From positions 1,023,843-1,087,842 of the forward strand of contig RPFO01000584.1 of the NCBI GenBank assembly GCA_009746045.1: 64,000 bases of DNA, read 5' to 3'. Of this stretch, positions 42,521 through 53,394 are shown in pieces (the stretch's first letter is position 1; the number at the start of each line of letters is the position of its first letter). The notes below the pieces were generated by a model that searched no databases, was not told the DNA's origin, and saw only the letters and a program-made list of their open reading frames with translations. This stretch comes from Mesostigma viride. Its lineage: Eukaryota; Streptophyta; Mesostigmatophyceae; Mesostigmatales; Mesostigmataceae. A program made the position numbers and the translations under genes.

Positions 42521-43910
42521 TCGGACGCGATCCCAGTTGGCGGCGTTGTCTGTGTATTTCAGCCCCTGGGCGCCTTCCGCTGTGGTTGACTCGACATCAG
42601 GTGTCTTGAGTTGTGAGCCACAGTTGTAAACGCCACAGCCGAGCAAAGGCCAAAATATGGATCACCGCAGTCGTCATCAACGACTACGGGAGGTGCTCGC
42701 GTGCAGAACTGACCAATGCGGTCGATGCAGCTAGGAGGACCACCAAGCTGAATCACGTCTTGCCTGTGCGGAGATGCGCGCGCAAGCGCTGAACTCGTCA
42801 TGTACATGCTGGCGCGTGCGCGCCCGCGGACCACTGTTGCGCACCCCAACTGTTGCGTGCCCGCCACTGTGCATGGTCGCGCGCAACGTGTCCGCCACGC
42901 GCGTATTACTATCCCAGTTGTGATAAGCATCGTCGCCTGCAGCCGTGCATCCGGTAGTATATTGGTATCGGTCGACCCCATCAATTGGGTTGTCTTGGCG
43001 TTGATTGGTGTGCGCCTCTGATTCGGGTCGCTGGCGGAATTTTATATGCTGCCGCGGCCCTGCACTACTAGTGCGGTCGCCAGGGAGGGCAGCGGTGAGA
43101 GGGAAATTGATGGATTTGTGGGAAGTGGGGGAGATTCCAGGAAGGATTATGGGGGTTCCTGTTCCTGCTGTTCCAGTCCAGAGATCCAGAGTTTCCAGTC
43201 ACATTGCCCTGTGATTTGTTCCAGTTTCCATGCAGTGGTGCCTCATGTGATGAGGACACGGTATTATGTTGCTTGAGTCGACCGTGAAATGTCATGCTTG
43301 ACCTGGGGTAGGTAGCCGGCCTTAGGCCAACCTGGACCTGGTTCTTGGCGTAAGGTCCCGGTAGATAGGACAAACGTGGGAGTCGGAAGGTGGACACTAT
43401 AGGAATCACTTCGTGGTGGGAAGACAGCCAGCAGGCAAGGTGGAGCGCCCCACACCTATAATGCCAATGGATGCCCTGTACCGTCAGTACTGGGAATATC
43501 CCCGCCGTCTGGAGCAGTCTCTAGTCATGGAAGCCCCGCCATGGCGAAAAAGTCAAACGAGCTGTTCATTCAGGCGAGTCACTGTTAACCCACGCGGAGA
43601 AGTTTCTGTGGTCAAAACCCGAAAGCCCTCACGTGATAGGATCTGGCTGGTTTCCTCCCTTCGGCCTATAGTCGGGAGAGACGTTGACTACGTCAAGACT
43701 TGTTCTTGTGTGGCGAGTTTTGGGGGAATTGGTTTTACTGGCCCGTTGGAGAACAAGGGTTGGGACATAGTACCCCTATGGTCAACCTACGGCCGCGATG
43801 ATCAGCGACCGATCAGCTACTCAGACTTAATTGTTATGTGTGTTTTCTTTTCCTGTGCTTCTTCACCTCTATGACGGTAGAGACTACCGTCCCCTGGGGA
43901 GGGGGAGGAG
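42521..43910 (+). other. Gypsy pol tail and polypurine tract, unrecognised frame
   Basis: No integrase zinc finger or DDE motif seen. A 153-codon plus-strand frame at 43413-43874 (VTVNPRGEVSVVKTRKPSRDR) may be the residue of a pol tail. A GGGGAGGGGGAGGAG polypurine tract at 43896-43910 precedes the LTR. Confidence 0.45.
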
Positions 43911-44520
43911 TGTTGCGGGCCCGACCCTTGGAACCGGCGCAACAATGGAATAAATTATGTATTTTGGCTTGTTGTCATAGTCCGTAGGACTTTGGGACTC
44001 ATTTCAGGACTTAATTTGGGAATCGTCCCTTGGTCAGGACTTTTGTATGGAACTATGATAGTTTGTGTGATTCGGACCAGTTTTTTTGGGCCTAGGTTGA
44101 TGTATGCGATCTTCTAGGTCTAGGGGCCGGTGCAGTCGCGCCGCGCTGCGTACTTTATAGCTGGTTGAGATATTGTACTCATGCGTGGATTCTGTAGCCT
44201 GGCGAGGGTCGATGTCGACCCGAGGATCTTGTGTGGACTGCATGTTTCGGAATTCTCTGGAAGGTAGGCGCCATGTCGGCGCCCCTTGCCAGCTTGGTGG
44301 CAGACCTATAGGTGAAATTGGTCCGAGGACAAGAGTCTCGTCCTCTTGGTTCGATGAATGTAAAGTGCGATGAAGCCTACACATTGAACCTGGGGCACTT
44401 ATCCATTTGTAATTGGTCTTGCTACATATGTAGCCATTATAAGTTTGTATTAAATAGCTTGGCATCAAGTCGTGGTGCCAGATATCTCACGACCCCAGTC
44501 GTGAAGCGCAATCTGCATTA
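43911..44520 (+). repeat. Probable 3' LTR of the second gypsy element
   Basis: Starts TGTTGCGGGCCCGACC right after the polypurine tract. The right end is uncertain. A segment near 44128-44165 (GCTGCGTACTTTATAGCTGG) resembles 62930-62947, hinting at other copies. Confidence 0.55.
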
Positions 44521-44540
44521 GGCCACCTTGATTCCTCCCA

Positions 44541-45115
44541 TTACCGGCATAGTTGATCTTTCGCGAAGTAGCTCAGGTTTAGGTGTAAATCTGGGCACGT
44601 TACAGCGCCGCTGCTTATATAATGGTGCCGGTGATGTATGGCATGCCGAGGTACAGGTCCTCGTTGCGAACATGGGCAGCATATCCTACTCTGAAAATGG
44701 ATCGCAGCATGTTGGTGACCGCGCCGTCCAGCTTTCGGGCCAGGTCGGCTGTGAGGGTCCACGTCTTGGCCCCATACGGAGGAACAAGAAGGACGAGGAA
44801 GCACGATGGACTGGAGGTGAGCTGATGCTGCCGGTGAGCACAAGAGGCCCACACCACCTTGACCCGGCGCGTCGCCTCCACCATTTAATGGAACCGCCAG
44901 CCCGCGCGGAGGTCGTCGACCAGAAGAGTCCGTTGACCCCTTGCTGAGGGTCGACGGTGCGCCGATGCTCCTGGACCCCGAGGACGGCGATCTTGTTGTC
45001 GGCGCACAAGGCGATCAGCGCGTCGACGCGTTGGCGTGCGGGGGTGCCGCCGCTCCTAGAAGGATCTGCAGGGAGGGTGCGCACGTTAAAGCTTGCAATA
45101 CCAAGAATGGGCCGT
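44541..45115 (-). pseudogene. LINE ORF2 remnant: endonuclease start joined to RT end
   Basis: The minus strand reads ILGIASFNVRTLPADPSR...VDALIALCADNKIAVLGVQEHRR, the beginning of an apurinic-type LINE endonuclease (the N of FNVRT and the E of QEHRR are catalytic positions). Shortly after comes PYGAKTWTLTADLARKLDGAVTNMLR, a motif near the end of LINE RT proteins. The middle of ORF2 is missing. Confidence 0.75.
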
Positions 45116-45226
45116 TGCCCTATTGGCGGGGGGGTGGGGGTGGAGGTGGGGGTGGAGAAGGGTAGTGCTGGAGGTGGGGGTGGGGGTGGAGGGGGGGGGG
45201 GGGAGGAGGGTGGCGATTGGGGTTAA

Positions 45227-46573
45227 CCCATAGTCCGGGAATGGGTTTTTGGCATTTTTTGACCCCTGAAAATGAAAAAAATCATAACTCATAGACCACA
45301 ACTCCAAATACCCCCAACCAAGGTGCTAGGAATATCTACACTTCAAGAGCTTTCAGAATATGCAATAATATCATGAGTTTATAAAGTGGTTTGCAAGATA
45401 TTTAATGTCAAAGTTGGCCAAAAGACGATCATTTTCAGGCAAGGGAAATCCCCTTAGTAGTTTACCCCTGCAGGGAGGGTTCTAAAAAATTATTCTGGGG
45501 TTGGACAATGTCAATAGATAGTGCCACCATGCTTTCCTTGGGTCAGACCGCACGGATAGCCCATCTGACCTATATAATGCGCTCACTTACGTGTGTGGGT
45601 TACGCGCGCGTATGCAGCTATCCATGAATTGCCACACACTTATGCATTGTATACAGCCACATAGGACTGTCAAAAGTGCTGGAAAACAAAGAAGTTGCTA
45701 AACCAGCACCAACGGAATGGCATCCTCCAAAGAAACACCACAAACTGAGCAGATTTGGGGCTAATAGCACTCATACAGCAGGCATGGAAACCTGCTGCAA
45801 GAGGCACTGATACACTCGTGAAACAAGGATGCATAAACGACAGGTTCCCGTGCAAACGACATGCAAACACGTTGCCGTACCTGGCTCGATCACGACCTTT
45901 CCGGGTTCTGCTGGCCGGGACCCTCATATCTCACACGGGCTAATGCTTTCCAGGCATAGGCCGCCATAGCCTGATAATGCATGCATCCTTTATGATTACC
46001 AGGTTGATGTTCTGTGCAAAGATGACCTATAAACGCATCCGAATTCACAGGGACGCTGCTGCGGATGTCCAGTACCAAAACTGGGTGCTCGGGCTGGCGA
46101 AGCCTGCCCGGCCATAAGAAGAAAATCGAAATATGACGTGCAATTACTCATCTGGTACTGGCGACCAAGAAATCAGTAATTACCTACCTGTATTTTCCCA
46201 ATGCTATACATCTGGCCACCCCTGACCTACGAAAATCACGCATCATCATTCTGAGCAACATTCTGAACCGTTACAAGCCGCGAGACGCAAATTTCCATGA
46301 CAACGGCACGCTGGCAGCCATATCTAGTTACGCGCGCGCGCGAGTGAAAATTTCCCGCCAAAGTCACGTGATACTTTCTCAATACACGTTGTAATTACCA
46401 GGCTATGGCGAATATTACCCCCAAACCTATGCATCACCTTCGTCCCTACTAAGTGTTCCCAGACCCACCGGACAACTTCCCTCCGTCACGGGTGGCGCGG
46501 CGCTCCTGGAATTGAGCGCCGCGCCACCGGGGGTCAAACAGTTCGATATATCGAACTGTTTCCGGACTATGGG
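45227..46573 (-). mobile_element. 1.35-kb TTAA-flanked element, copy 2
   Basis: Flanked by TTAA at 45223-45226 and 46574-46577, with inverted ends CCCATAGTCCGG. It matches copy 1 (34994-36344) in reverse complement at both ends and through the CACGTGA...GCGCGCGCGCG and CTTCAAGAGC regions. It lies inside a LINE, between ORF1 and the endonuclease. Confidence 0.8.
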
Positions 46574-46825
46574 TTAATGCTTGTCAACGCATGGAGTCTT
46601 TCTTTCAGGGCGGATATGCGTCGTCTCCGTCCTGTCTGGGGTTGCCGGCGTGTAGACTGATGAGCCTCATCCCGCTCAAGGCGGGCCAGGAGGCGTGTGA
46701 GGCTGGTAAACTGGCGGGAAGGTTGACCGTGGCGTGCCTGGCGACCTTGCATCCTGGTCATGCTCGCACGGTGCGACATGAGGATGGAAAGGGGCTTGTT
46801 TATTAATAAAGGCTGTGCCCAAAGC

Positions 46826-47556
46826 CTATCGTACCGCGAGGCCGCGAGGGTGTGCCCTTACCGGGCGCCCTCCATACTGGGGACGTGCGTTGACGACGAC
46901 GATGCAGCCGGGGCAGGCTTGGGGCGTGGCTTGGTTGGGCCGCTTGTTAGGAGCTTGCACAGCCGTGTGCTTCCCGTCGATGAAAAGGACGGGGGTGTCG
47001 TTGACAAGGCGGACGTAGGTGCGAATGCCATCGCGCCTGGCCTGGACCGCTGCCTCGCTGCCCAGCAAGCAATTCTTGATGAGGAGATGGGCTGGGGAGA
47101 GTACTAGATCGTCGAGGCTGGGCGCGTTTCTCCCGCCCAGGAGCTTGCGGGCCTGCAGGACTTTCACCTTGCTGGCCACGTTCGTGAAGGTCACCCGGAT
47201 GGGGCCAGGTTGGCCTGCCATCCATGCTGCCGACTCAATGCGGATGCGTTCGTCGCCCAGATGAAGCCGGCCCACTATATGAGGCTCTGGTGCAGGCGTT
47301 GTGCAAGCATGAGGTCCGTTTCCTGGTGAGGCACGACCTCGAAATAACGTATCACAAGACTGCGTGATCGTTGGTCTTCCTCGACTGCGGTCTTGTGGGC
47401 TGCTGCCCCCCTCCGTGCAGCGTCCGCCATCATGTTAGCAATGTCCGCCTGCTTCACCATGGTAGCATAGCTGGGAGGTGCGGGGGCGGCTTGCTGGGGC
47501 GAGGTGGCCAGGGCTGCCTTCACCTCAGCCATGCTGGTGCGTAGCTCAGCGGTCAT
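46826..47556 (-). pseudogene. LINE ORF1 (RNA-binding protein)
   Basis: The first frame (47556-47275) has an Ala/Gln-rich helix and ends SRSLVIRYFEVVPHQETDLMLAQRLHQSLI. The next begins VGRLHLGDERIRIESAAW and runs through GPIRVTFTNVASKVKVLQARKLLGG, LSPAHLLIKN and LFIDGKHTAV. This is the RRM plus C-terminal domain pattern of L1-like ORF1 proteins (v.i..i.......Rpi.V.F......k..il...r.L). A two-base slip in a TATA run near 47275 separates the halves. Confidence 0.7.
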
Positions 47557-47569
47557 GGCTATATAAAGG

Positions 47570-48388
47570 CTAGGGCATGGCCTCTCATCAGAGAGTGACT
47601 CTCTGTATATGCAGGGCTGAGCTAAATTCTTAATGCATCATCCATGGGGGTCCCCATTATAGGCAGGGCGTGGCTAAACTCTTAATGCATCATCCATGGG
47701 GGCCATTATGGGCGCACATGCGCGTGGGCCACGACTTGACCCTGGCGCAGCAACAACGGCGACGGGAGCTATGGCCGACCTACCTCCAGCTCCGGCAGAC
47801 CAAGGCGGGCCAGCCGGTGTACTGGAAGGGGGCGGCCATCTACGTCGGCCACAAGCCCTGGCACGTGACCCCCTCGACCACCACGGCCCTGGCGACTTCA
47901 GCAGCCCCAGCCTAGGGGACTACAGCAGCAGTAGTGTAGAATAGTTAAGACAGTGGCCTTGTACATGCCCGCCTACTACAGGCACTATACCAGCTGAGGC
48001 CTAGCATTTTTAGTCATGTACATGTGTGCCTATGATGAGCCACCCTCCAGATGATGCCTAGCTTTATTTAATTATGCAGTGCCCATGCAGGGAGTCACTC
48101 TCTGCTGAGAAGCCATGCCCTAACTCTTGTATAGCCATGATGATCTTCCCCACCTATGACGGGCTCCCCTTAGCTGGGAGTTGCCCGAGACTCTGGGTGG
48201 TGCAGGTGCCCTGGTGCAACTAGAGCAAGTGTTGTTTACATTCCCACCCTTGCAGGAAGTAGCTTAGAATGTATTATAGGCCATATGCCCCTTCTCTGGG
48301 CTATGTGCTACAGATACTCCCAACAGAGTTATGTTCCTAATTAATTAATTAATTAATGCGCGTGGGCCACATGGTAGGCTAAGCCTTA
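47570..48388 (+). pseudogene. LINE ORF1 fragment on plus, with inverted repeats
   Basis: The frame 47670-47915 encodes LTLAQQQRRRELWPTYLQLRQTKAGQPVYWKGAAIYVG, similar to the C-terminal domain of L1-like ORF1. TGCATCATCCATGGGG occurs twice (47633, 47687). The 40 bases at 47568-47610 recur in reverse at 48085-48125, and the AGTAGTGTAGA segment near 47930 recurs in reverse near 48398. The remainder to 48388 is untranslated LINE-like sequence. Confidence 0.5.
48205..48356 (+). repeat. Dispersed repeat ending in (AATT)n, copy 1
   Basis: Starts GTGGTGCAGGTGCCC and ends CCTAATTAATTAATTAATTAA. The same sequence occurs at 49290-49401 plus 50058-50109, where it is split by a LINE insertion. Confidence 0.75.
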
Positions 48389-48760
48389 CTAATCTACACT
48401 ACTGCTATATTCCCTAGACTGGGGGTGCCTCGAGGACATGGGTGCGCTGTTCCACGGTGGCCCGGAGTTCCTCTTCGACGTAGTCAGGGTCACCCACAGG
48501 GACGCCCAGGCACGAGAAACCACGCGTCCGCGCCAATGCCCCCGGGATAGCCGCGGGGAAGCCAGTGGGGCAGTCCCCCTGGGGCGAAAAGACTGCACCC
48601 TTGGGGAGGGTGAGCAGAAGGTTGATGGCCGCCATGGCCACTTCAAGGGCAGCCAGGGCTGCAACCACAGCGTCGGCCGGGCGGGGCATGGATATCGTCC
48701 ATATAGGCGAGGAGCTAGCACGACATCCGGGTGCATGCGTAGTTTTTATATATCAGAATA
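48389..48760 (-). pseudogene. LINE reverse transcriptase fragment with YMDD box
   Basis: Reading on minus: HPDVV, then in another frame LLAYMDDI (catalytic box), then in a third frame ADAVVAALAALEVAMAAINLLL, KGAVFSPQGD and FSCLGVPVGDPDYVEEELRATVEQR (RT thumb). The two frame changes fall at CTAG (48715-48718) and CATG (48687-48690); leaving out both tetramers gives one continuous frame of standard LINE RT text. Confidence 0.8.
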
Positions 48761-49289
48761 ACAAGAAGAAAAAGTAAAGTAAAAAAGTGAAATGAAAATG
48801 ACGTGGGGATGGAGACCCCTTACAACAACCAGAAAATGAGTTTGCGAGGTGTGAGAACTTAATTGTAGTAGTGACGAAGATAAAGCAGCCCAAAGATGCG
48901 ATGAGGGTTACCGAAGATGTGTGGAGGCAAACGGACCTGCAAAGCTGGGAAGCGACGTTGAGAGTAGGTAGTAGCCTGGAAAATGCAAAGGAAAATATGA
49001 CTGGACTGCCGGAGATATTAATTAATTAATCAGTTAATTATTTAATGCTCAATCCGCAGCTCCTTAACGGGACTGCGTGATTCATGACGCAGTCAATTAT
49101 CTGTCACGCGCTCTTACACCTGGGCCTTGGCTTTTGTCGGGCTGTCTGTATCATACCACTATTTTTTTTGCGTTTTCTTGCTTTCCCCACTGCTCGTCCG
49201 ACCCTTTCGCTTCCTCGACCTTGAGCAGACCCCTACCTTTCAAGAGTAGATCCACCCCATGCCAGGCCCCCCCTTAAGTGCTCTGAGAG
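48761..49289. other. Interval without supported gene
   Basis: AT-rich, with another AATT tetramer array (49018-49031). No reading frame or signal recognised. Confidence 0.4.
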
Positions 49290-49401
49290 ATCGTGGTGGT
49301 GCAGGTGCCCTTGGTGCACCTAGAGCAGGTGTAGTTTACATCCCTACCCTTGCAGGAAGTAGCCTAGAATGTATATATGCCATATGCCCCTTCTCAGGGA
49401 T

Positions 49402-50048
49402 TTTTTTAAAAACAAAATAACATGCCTCCGTTGGGAGATCATGTAGCACAAATTCCTTGATGGGTGGTGGAAAGGAGAGAGCCGCGTAATCTAACTATCC
49501 TAACGCTAATCTACCTAGTCTAGAAAAATCCTGACTGCCCTATTCATCAAAACGCCTCCTCCTCTTGGGGGGAGGGGGCTTGCCCACAGGGTCGGCTGCG
49601 TGTGAGCCTTGACAATCTTCTGCCACCGTGTCTTGTTCTGCATGGCAGTCCAAAGAAGAGAGAGAGAGTGGATGCGGTATTCAAACTGGGCTGGGACCAG
49701 TAGGTCATCCAGCAACATCTGTACGTAGTTCGTGACATGTTTCCCTACCATTTTGGCAATGCCCTTGGGGCCAGGCCAGGTCAGAATGTGCCGCCCTGGC
49801 TGGCCAAGCCGCTGGGGGCCTGCCAGACCAAGGGCGGTGTCGACCTGGCTGGTGCGAGCAAGGTGGCCTACAAGTGCTATCCTACGCTGTCTAATCTCGT
49901 CCGAAATACGAGGCATGCCCTGATACAAAGACTCTAATGACGGGCGCTTGGAAAACCCTACGTTCAGGACCTGTCGGAGCATCCTGTAAACTGTGCCGTT
50001 TAGCTTAGCTGCCAGTGTGGGTGTGAGTGTCCACGCCTCGGCGCCATA
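49402..50048 (-). mobile_element. 5'-truncated LINE copy with 9-bp target duplication
   Basis: Flanked by CTCAGGGAT (49393-49401 and 50049-50057). Its minus-strand end is an A-rich tail (TTTTTTTAAAAAC on plus at 49401), as expected of target-primed reverse transcription. The unsplit repeat at 48205-48356 serves as empty site. It contains the uninterrupted tail of a LINE ORF2: YGAEAWTLTPTLAAKLNGTVYRMLR, then a 3' region with IRQRRIALVGHLAR, ending at 49515. Confidence 0.88.
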
Positions 50049-50109
50049 CTCAGGGATATGTGCTACATGTACTCCCAACGGAGTTATGTTCCTAATTAAT
50101 TAATTAATT

Positions 50110-50914
50110 GAGTAGATTCTGATTTGGCACGCCGCAAAGGTGAAAACCATTTGCGTTCAGTGCCGGTCCGCGGAAAACGCGGAAAAACGCGATCTGCAAA
50201 TGAATCCAGGCCGGAATCGAACTGGGGACCTCTCGCACCAATTTTGCTGACTATAGGACGGACGTCTCCGGATCCTAGGGCAACGCCAACTGACACCTAC
50301 AGTCATCCGCAAAAGTTCTCCTTTTCGGGGAGTGATGCAAGCCTTTCGGATTTGGTACTAGATAAATCATTCGAGATCTGTGTGTAGGAGTACTACACAC
50401 GTGTCTGCACGATAGATCGTTACTCCTAGAGAGTCACCATGCTACCGCGATTTCGCATCTGTCCTCAAAGACAGGCTGTATTGCCCAAGTAATGGCCTTG
50501 GTTGCCCATGCGACAGTTGACTATAGAGTAAGATAATTATCCTCCACGCATGATGTTCAGTCTATGGGTTGTCGTTGGAAAAAGTTTCAATTCTCGCCAT
50601 GACGACGGTAGTCAAAATATCATCTTCAATGTAATAAAAATTTTAAGACAAAAGTTTTAGTACCAGGTACGTAGCTAGCACAGTGCTACATGTACCATAA
50701 CCATAGGTAAAGCGCAGCGGGGTGCTATCACTGCAAGGAATCGCTTGTAAACGTGAACAAATTGCAGTTCACCATTACTCTTTGTCAAGCATTGAGCATG
50801 ACTGCCAGGAATATACATATGAAAGCCAGCATGGCTCATTCCACGAAAACCCTGGGGCGTTTCGCCGTTCCATGGTTTCCTAACAAGCTGGCCTTTCTCC
50901 GCTGTTTATTTCTC
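50110..50914. other. Interval with a tRNA-like (B-box) segment
   Basis: On the minus strand about 50205-50260 reads GGTCCCCAGTTCGATTCCGG, a good T-arm/B box, with upstream text suggestive of a degenerate tRNA body (CCTATAGTCAGC). No full cloverleaf can be drawn, so a tRNA-derived SINE or pseudo-tRNA is more likely than a gene. The rest, up to the EF-hand gene, has no recognised feature. Confidence 0.4.
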
Positions 50915-51640
50915 TCAGTTTTGCTCCTCTTGTCCATCCTCCTCGTCTTCCACGCCAACCCACGTTGCGAATGCAAACAAGAATTCTTTGAAAGAGATTC
51001 TCCCCATCCCATCGTGGTCCATCTCATCAAAACGCTTTTCGCTGAGCACCCCGCTGCTGGCTCCAGGGGAGGCCTCACTGAACACGACCGTGACCTCATC
51101 TCTGGTCACATAGCCGTCACAATCCCGGTCAAAATGGAGAAAAGCATCAACGATGGTCTCAATGGTCTTCTCGAGCTGGACAATCTCCTTCCGCTCCTCA
51201 GTTGCATGGGGCCTGGTTAGATACACCAATGCGAGGCAGACAATGAATTCCTTGAAAGAGATAGCATGACTGTGGTCAATGTCGGCCTCTTGGAATATCT
51301 CTTTCAGGTCATTTTCGTTGAACTGAACACCGAGTCGCCTAAAGCATTCTCGCAGCTCGTTATACTCGATGGTGCCGCTTGAATCCGCATCGAATTCCTT
51401 GAACTCAATCCGGCAGTCGTTGAACGTCCGCTCGATGCGTGGGAAAGAAAGCACGATGCTGTTGAAAGACTTCTGCTTGCGATTCGGCTCGGTGCTCCGC
51501 GCCTTAATGGCCCTTTCTAACTGCCTTTCCAGCCCGGACTTCACGTCTGGCATCTTGTTCTTTTTAGCTTGGGGGGACTTGTTAGATTTTGACCTCAGTG
51601 CACGTTTCCCGTGCCCAGATTTCACCAAACAAGCACCCAT
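50915..51640 (-). CDS. Four-EF-hand calcium-binding protein, CML21/22-like
   Basis: Intact, intronless, 241 codons from ATG 51640 (the upstream in-frame codons lack ATG). It starts MGACLVKSG: Gly2 for N-myristoylation and Cys4 for palmitoylation, implying membrane anchoring. A Lys/Arg-rich segment follows, then four EF-hand loops at about residues 84-95 (DADSSGTIEYNE), 120-131 (DIDHSHAISFKE, His in place of the usual Gly at position 6), 171-182 (DRDCDGYVTRDE) and 208-219 (DHDGMGRISFKE). The C-terminus is acidic. The spacing and FIVCLALVYL after loop 2 resemble plant CML21/CML22 proteins. It is probably a calcium sensor at a membrane. It contains two CATG, both in frame and within conserved text, and no frame break. 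The only convincing host gene in the window. Confidence 0.9.
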   Translation of the reverse strand: MGACLVKSGHGKRALRSKSNKSPQAKKNKMPDVKSGLERQLERAIKARSTEPNRKQKSFNSIVLSFPRIERTFNDCRIEFKEFDADSSGTIEYNELRECFRRLGVQFNENDLKEIFQEADIDHSHAISFKEFIVCLALVYLTRPHATEERKEIVQLEKTIETIVDAFLHFDRDCDGYVTRDEVTVVFSEASPGASSGVLSEKRFDEMDHDGMGRISFKEFLFAFATWVGVEDEEDGQEEQN

Positions 51641-51677
51641 GCCCAGCAAATCCCCCTCAACGCCGCGAATACCCGGC

Positions 51678-51685
51678 TATATATA
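51678..51685 (-). promoter_or_regulatory. TATA box of the EF-hand gene
   Basis: TATATATA lies 38-45 bases upstream of the start codon on the minus strand, implying a very short 5' leader. Confidence 0.6.
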
Positions 51686-52232
51686 CTGTATCTTTCCTGC
51701 CCATGCACAGCAGCGGGGGAGTTGACCAGAGACGCGCGCTGAGGCACACACTGGTCAAAGTAGGGCGCGCGAAATTTCCTGCGCAGTTAGCGTCATGACT
51801 CCACGGCGGGCAGGAAGGCGGCTTGCACCGGCAGGCAAACACTATGATACTTCAGAGCAAGCGGCTTGGCGTTTCCTTCATAAATCCGAGCACCGCTTGT
51901 ATGCATAGCGTTTGCTTTCGCCTGGTTTAGTGGTTGCCACTTGCCACTGGTGGCGGTCAGCGGCACCGACTAGAAAGATACCATGCAGGATCAGGTGTGC
52001 GTCTCCGACGAAGTGAACTGACAAGGCCGAGTTGTGGGGAGAGGCTCGAAGCCTGGGACCTCCGGGGTTGTTGAAGGTTGTTGAAGAAGAAGATCCTATT
52101 TATTAATTTAGCAATCTAACCCATTAGAAGTCCAGTGGCTGCCGTGGTCTAGTACAGAGGCTCCGTTTTAGCCACTGACATCTTGATAGGCTTAGCAGGG
52201 ATTAACTACTGGCTATCTAACCATATTAAAAA
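51686..52232. other. Upstream region of the EF-hand gene and edge of the repeat mosaic
   Basis: No gene. From about 52180 the sequence (GGCTTAGCAGGGATTAACTACTGGC) matches 55252-55275, marking the start of the dispersed repeats that fill 52-62 kb. ATTAAAAA at 52225-52232 is the left target duplication of the next element. Confidence 0.5.
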
Positions 52233-53386
52233 AGGAGCGGTGACATACAGCCATGCTATTTGGGGGCCCAATACCGCCACCGCCATGTCGAAATGTCCGG
52301 CCCCCATATTTAACTCAGGGTCCAATGCCAACCGCCGGAATGAAACTTGCTGGCCCCCAGTATGCTAGCGCCCCCCTGGGGCGCCGCCACCGGTGCGCCG
52401 ACAGCCGGCCCCCATATGTCCCCCCCCAACGCGCTGAATTCGTGTTCAGTGACCAGATCACACTTTGATCCGGGAGCAAAATGATTTGCTGTAAGTTAAG
52501 AACAAAAAACGAAATTTTTGTATCTAAGTTCCGCAGCGCTTGCTGAATTTGCCCCCTTTCCAAGGCCCGCTGACAATACTTGAGAAATTCACTTACTTGA
52601 GAACAGTGCCGTAAGCGGAACCGCCCACACAATACTTGAGAAATTCACCCATGAATGTTCGGTTTGAAACTGACCATGGATTGTTACTGGTGGATACACC
52701 TGGTGTAGACGAGCACTTGCCACGTGGCAAATCCCCTTGGGCAGTAGGCTCGCCATATGGGGGCCATGACCACCCGCCGGCAGGCTATTTCAGCCGCAGC
52801 CCCTATATTTATTTAGGGGCCGGACCAATGCAGCCACCGGCAGCCTTGGGGCCAGACCCTAGTACCCGTGAAATTTTGGCTGGGCATGTCACCGCTCCTA
52901 AATTGGTCATGGCCCCCATATGGCGAGCCTACTGCCAAAGGGAATTTGCCACGTGGCAAGTGCTCGTCTGCTGCGTTGTCTTCACACGCTTCCGCGTTGG
53001 CTACAATTCGGTTCCGCGGACACCTTTCAGCGGGGAAAGTCCCCCCGGGCTTCCGGGGCAAATTCAGCAAGCGCTGCGGAACTTCGATACTAAAATTTCG
53101 TTTTTTGTTCGTACCGTACAGCCAATCATTTTGCGCCCGGATCAAATTGTGATCTGGTCACTGAACACGAAAATTTCAGCGCGTTGGGGGGGGGCATATG
53201 GGGGCCGGCTGTCGGCGCACCGGTGGCGGCGCCCCAGGGGGGCGCTAGCATACTGGGGGCCAGCAAGTTTCATTCCGGCGGTTGGCATTGGACCCTGAGT
53301 TCAATATGGGGGCCGGACATTTCAACCTGGCGGTGGCGGTATTGGGCCCCCAAATAGCATGGCTGTATGTCACCCCTCCTGCTCCT
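52233..53386. mobile_element. 1.15-kb foldback element with 8-bp duplication (hAT-like)
   Basis: Arms of about 330 bp in inverted orientation (AGGAGCGGTGACATACAG... at left; complement at right). A second, inner inverted pair (52708-52772 against 52903-52968, including CTTGCCACGTGGCAA) lies around the centre. The flanks are ATTAAAAA (52225-52232, 53387-53394). The sequence at 59374-59410 matches both flanks joined with a single ATTAAAAA, so it is an empty-site paralogue. Eight-base duplications suggest hAT; no transposase inside. Confidence 0.85.
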
Positions 53387-53394
53387 ATTAAAAA

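Larger units (their letters stand above)
39543..44520 (+). mobile_element. Second decayed Ty3/gypsy element, plus strand
   Basis: Gag (about 39.98-41.5 kb), retropepsin remnant (41.88-42.0 kb) and RNase H (42.18-42.5 kb) follow in gypsy order, but the RT between protease and RNase H is essentially missing. A polypurine tract (43896-43910) and LTR start (TGTTGCGGGCCC, 43911) mark the 3' end. The left LTR was not found; the CACTA insertion point lies just upstream, so the true left part could be on the other side of that element. Confidence 0.7.
44541..47556 (-). mobile_element. LINE with ORF1, interrupted by a TTAA element and internally deleted in ORF2
   Basis: Read on minus: ORF1 (47556-46826), an ORF1-ORF2 region, a TTAA-flanked 1.35-kb insertion (45227-46573), then the first part of an endonuclease (about 45115-44950) fused to the last part of an RT ORF (44884-44541). 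Most of ORF2, including the catalytic RT core, is absent, so this copy is dead. Confidence 0.75.

Noticed and set aside
50205-50260. tRNA gene on the minus strand
   Set aside because: A good T-arm and B box, but no acceptor stem, D-arm or anticodon stem can be drawn; treated as tRNA-derived repeat.
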